NCBI GenBank assembly: GCA_002898675.1
Contig: BEHW01000049.1
Span: forward strand, 1 to 15,690
DNA length: 15,690 nt
Source: a bacterium HR20
GTDB taxonomy: Bacteria > Bacteroidota > Ignavibacteria > Kapaibacteriales > NICIL-2
Reading direction: 5' to 3'
Part shown: in pieces, positions 14,259 to 15,690 of the stretch
Layout of the letters: each line of letters starts with the position of its first letter
How positions within the stretch are numbered: the first letter of the stretch is position 1
Position numbers and translations under genes: made by a program
Notes under the pieces: generated by a model
Databases searched by the model: none
Seen by the model: only the letters and a program-made list of their open reading frames with translations
Told to the model about the DNA's origin: nothing

Positions 14259-15371
14259 CTACAGTAGAGTTGCAGGGTCGGTGTACTCCATCCCGAATGC
14301 ATCGGCAACGGCTCGATAGGTAATATGCCCATCAATGAAGTTGAGTCCGTGCCATAACTCTCGATTTTCGCGGACGGCGCGCTGCCAACCTTTATCAGCA
14401 AGCTCGAGGGCGTAGGGAATGGTTGCGTTTGTCAGTGCAATCGTTGAGGTGAACGGGACCGCCCCCGGCATGTTTGCAACACCGTAGTGGACGACGCCCT
14501 CGACAACATACGTTGGGTTTTCGTGCGTCGTCGGTCGGGTAGTTTCGATACATCCTCCTTGGTCAACGGAGACGTCCACGATGACAGCTCCTGTTTTCAT
14601 CGTCGGGAGCATATCGCGAGTGACAAGGTACGGCGCTTTCGCACCGGGGATGAGCACGGCACCGATGACGATGTCTGCATCGCGGATGACGGTGCGGATG
14701 TTCTCCGGAGTGGACATCATCGTGGTGACGTTTTTGGGCATGACATCGTCGAGGTACCGCAACCGGTAGAGGTTGTTGTCGAGAATAATCACACGTGCAC
14801 CAAATCCCGCAGCGATTTTCGCAGCGTTTGTTCCAACAACTCCACCACCAAGGATCACAACAGTTCCTGGCTGCGTACCTGGCACACCGCCGAGCAAGAC
14901 TCCGCGGCCTCCCATCGTCCGCTCGAGATACTTTGCGCCATTTTGTGGTGCCATACGCCCGGCAACTTCGCTCATCGGAATAAGGAGCGGCAGCGAACCA
15001 TCGGCTTTTTGCACTGTTTCGTATGCGATGCCGATGCAGCGGCAGCGAAGCATCGCTTCGGTCAGCTCCCGTGATGCAGCTGCATGGAAGTACGTAAAAA
15101 TTACCTGGCCGGGTCGAATGAGTTCATACTCTGGCGCGATCGGTTCTTTGACCTTGAGGATCATTTCGGCATTGGCATACACTTCTTGCGCTGTGGAAAC
15201 AATCTCTGCGCCAGCCCTGGCATACTGCTCATCGCTAAAGCCACTTCCAACGCCTGCAGAACTCTCGATGAGAACTGTGTGTCCGCGCTGGACGAACATT
15301 TCCACCCCGCCGGGTGTTAGTGCGACGCGGTTTTCGTTGGCTTTGATTTCCTTGGGGACTCCGACAACCAT
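14259..15371 (-). CDS. ald: Alanine dehydrogenase
   Basis: 370-residue NAD-dependent enzyme that interconverts L-alanine and pyruvate plus ammonia, in the cytoplasm. The N-terminus MVVGVPKEIKANENRVALTP is characteristic. Residues matching the known active site are R15, K75 (in KVKEP), H96 (in FTYFHAAAS) and D270 (in VDVSVDQGG). These are the same numbers as in the Mycobacterium tuberculosis enzyme. The NAD motif GGGVVG is at 175-180, and MPGAVPFTSTIALTNAT (301-317) is also typical. The length equals the usual 370. The start at 15371 is fixed by the family N-terminus, although the frame is open further upstream. The gene is convergent with the anti-sigma gene, with 6 bases between the stops and no terminator visible between them. 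It is divergent from the glycosyltransferase. Confidence 0.97.
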   Translation of the reverse strand: MVVGVPKEIKANENRVALTPGGVEMFVQRGHTVLIESSAGVGSGFSDEQYARAGAEIVSTAQEVYANAEMILKVKEPIAPEYELIRPGQVIFTYFHAAASRELTEAMLRCRCIGIAYETVQKADGSLPLLIPMSEVAGRMAPQNGAKYLERTMGGRGVLLGGVPGTQPGTVVILGGGVVGTNAAKIAAGFGARVIILDNNLYRLRYLDDVMPKNVTTMMSTPENIRTVIRDADIVIGAVLIPGAKAPYLVTRDMLPTMKTGAVIVDVSVDQGGCIETTRPTTHENPTYVVEGVVHYGVANMPGAVPFTSTIALTNATIPYALELADKGWQRAVRENRELWHGLNFIDGHITYRAVADAFGMEYTDPATLL

Positions 15372-15484
15372 GCAAAATCTGTTATGTTGTGAAGAACACT
15401 CGGCGCAAAAATGCAAAAGCATCTCCCTTGGTGCTCTGGGCGGGATATTTGCAGTGGCGTACACAACCTGCTTATTTGCTCGAT
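15372..15484. promoter_or_regulatory. Divergent intergenic region of ald and the glycosyltransferase
   Basis: These 113 bases must carry the start signals of both genes. On the + strand GATATTTG (15444-15451) is one base from the TAnnTTTG element, but the nearest TTG (15428-15430) is only 13 bases upstream. On the - strand a CATTTTTG is likewise one base off without a partner. AT-rich and GCAAAA words repeat (near 15372, 15405 and 15413). Promoters are expected here but not resolved. Confidence 0.35.
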
Positions 15485-15690
15485 ATGATCGAGGGTAAAA
15501 AAGTCGTTGTCGTTCTCCCAGCATTCAATGCCGAGCGAACACTCCAGCGCACCTATGCTGAAATTCCGCACCACATCGTGGACGAAGTCATCTTGGTTGA
15601 TGATGCCAGCAGCGATCGGACAGTCGAGCTTGCGCGTCAACTCGGCATTCGCCACATCATTGTACACGAGCGCAATCGTGGGTACGGCGG
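15485..15690 (+). CDS. Family 2 glycosyltransferase (DPM-like), 3' truncated
   Basis: The first 68 residues of a GT-A fold transferase; the rest lies beyond the window. VVVLPAFNAERTL (8-20) is the opening strand and nucleotide loop, and ILVDDASSDRTVELA (36-50) carries the nucleotide-binding aspartates. ERNRGYG (62-68) is the start of the next conserved block. The combination resembles the dolichyl/polyprenyl-phosphate mannosyl- or glucosyltransferase-like branch, which acts at the cytoplasmic membrane. The ATG at 15485 has no Shine-Dalgarno. The donor sugar and acceptor cannot be told from this fragment. Confidence 0.88.
   Translation, partial: MIEGKKVVVVLPAFNAERTLQRTYAEIPHHIVDEVILVDDASSDRTVELARQLGIRHIIVHERNRGYG

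Noticed and set aside
14773..15498. 241-codon open frame on the + strand opposite ald
   Set aside because: Alanine dehydrogenase is certain in this stretch by its active-site residues; the + frame is an antisense shadow.
1..15690. CRISPR arrays, tRNA/rRNA genes, transposases, toxin-antitoxin or defence genes
   Set aside because: None of the repeats, motifs or protein families that would indicate these was seen on either strand.

Overview
The window is a gene-dense stretch of a bacterial chromosome with moderately high GC. Fifteen of its sixteen genes lie on the + strand; only alanine dehydrogenase is on the - strand. Several features point to the Bacteroidota / Chlorobi / Kapabacteria (FCB) side of the tree. 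The F-type ATP synthase locus carries F0 and alpha, delta and gamma but no atpD or atpC. A promoter of the Bacteroidetes type (TTTG, 21 nt, TAnnTTTG) stands in front of it. ATP synthase subunit a has a long extra N-terminal domain, and Shine-Dalgarno signals are weak or missing at most genes. A heptose epimerase implies a Gram-negative outer membrane with heptose-containing LPS. The placement is inferred from these features, not from a database search.

Layout. Bases 1-4978 hold six closely packed genes: the 3' end of a UDP-glucuronate decarboxylase, a CPA2-type cation/proton antiporter, a stand-alone AtuA-type ferredoxin-fold protein, a GNAT acetyltransferase, a secreted protein with an FG-GAP-like motif and a CBM9-like domain, and a LOG-family (TIGR00730) protein. 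Bases 4993-11608 are the ATP synthase operon: promoter, a two-helix AtpZ-like protein, a three-helix AtpI-like protein, then atpB, atpE, atpF, atpH, atpA, the heptose epimerase gene hldD, and atpG. After a 162-base gap come radA and an ECF sigma factor that overlaps a membrane-anchored probable anti-sigma factor (11771-14252). Alanine dehydrogenase is convergent with these, only 6 bases away. Divergent from it, a family 2 glycosyltransferase begins and runs off the right end.

How the genes work together. The central operon encodes most of an H+-driven ATP synthase: membrane ring and stator, alpha, delta and gamma. The catalytic beta and the epsilon subunits must be encoded elsewhere. hldD, an enzyme of LPS inner-core sugar synthesis, sits between atpA and atpG and overlaps the atpA stop codon. 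The first and last genes (nucleotide-sugar decarboxylase, glycosyltransferase) are also envelope or polysaccharide functions. The sigma/anti-sigma pair looks like a transmembrane stress-response module whose target genes cannot be read from the window.

No CRISPR array, tRNA, rRNA, insertion sequence or recognisable defence system was found. The points most worth checking are hldD inside the atp operon, a nine-T run in the AtpI-like gene that leaves its C-terminus in doubt, the promoter that decides the start of the AtpZ-like gene, the domain layout of the secreted protein, and an internal repeat in the anti-sigma candidate.
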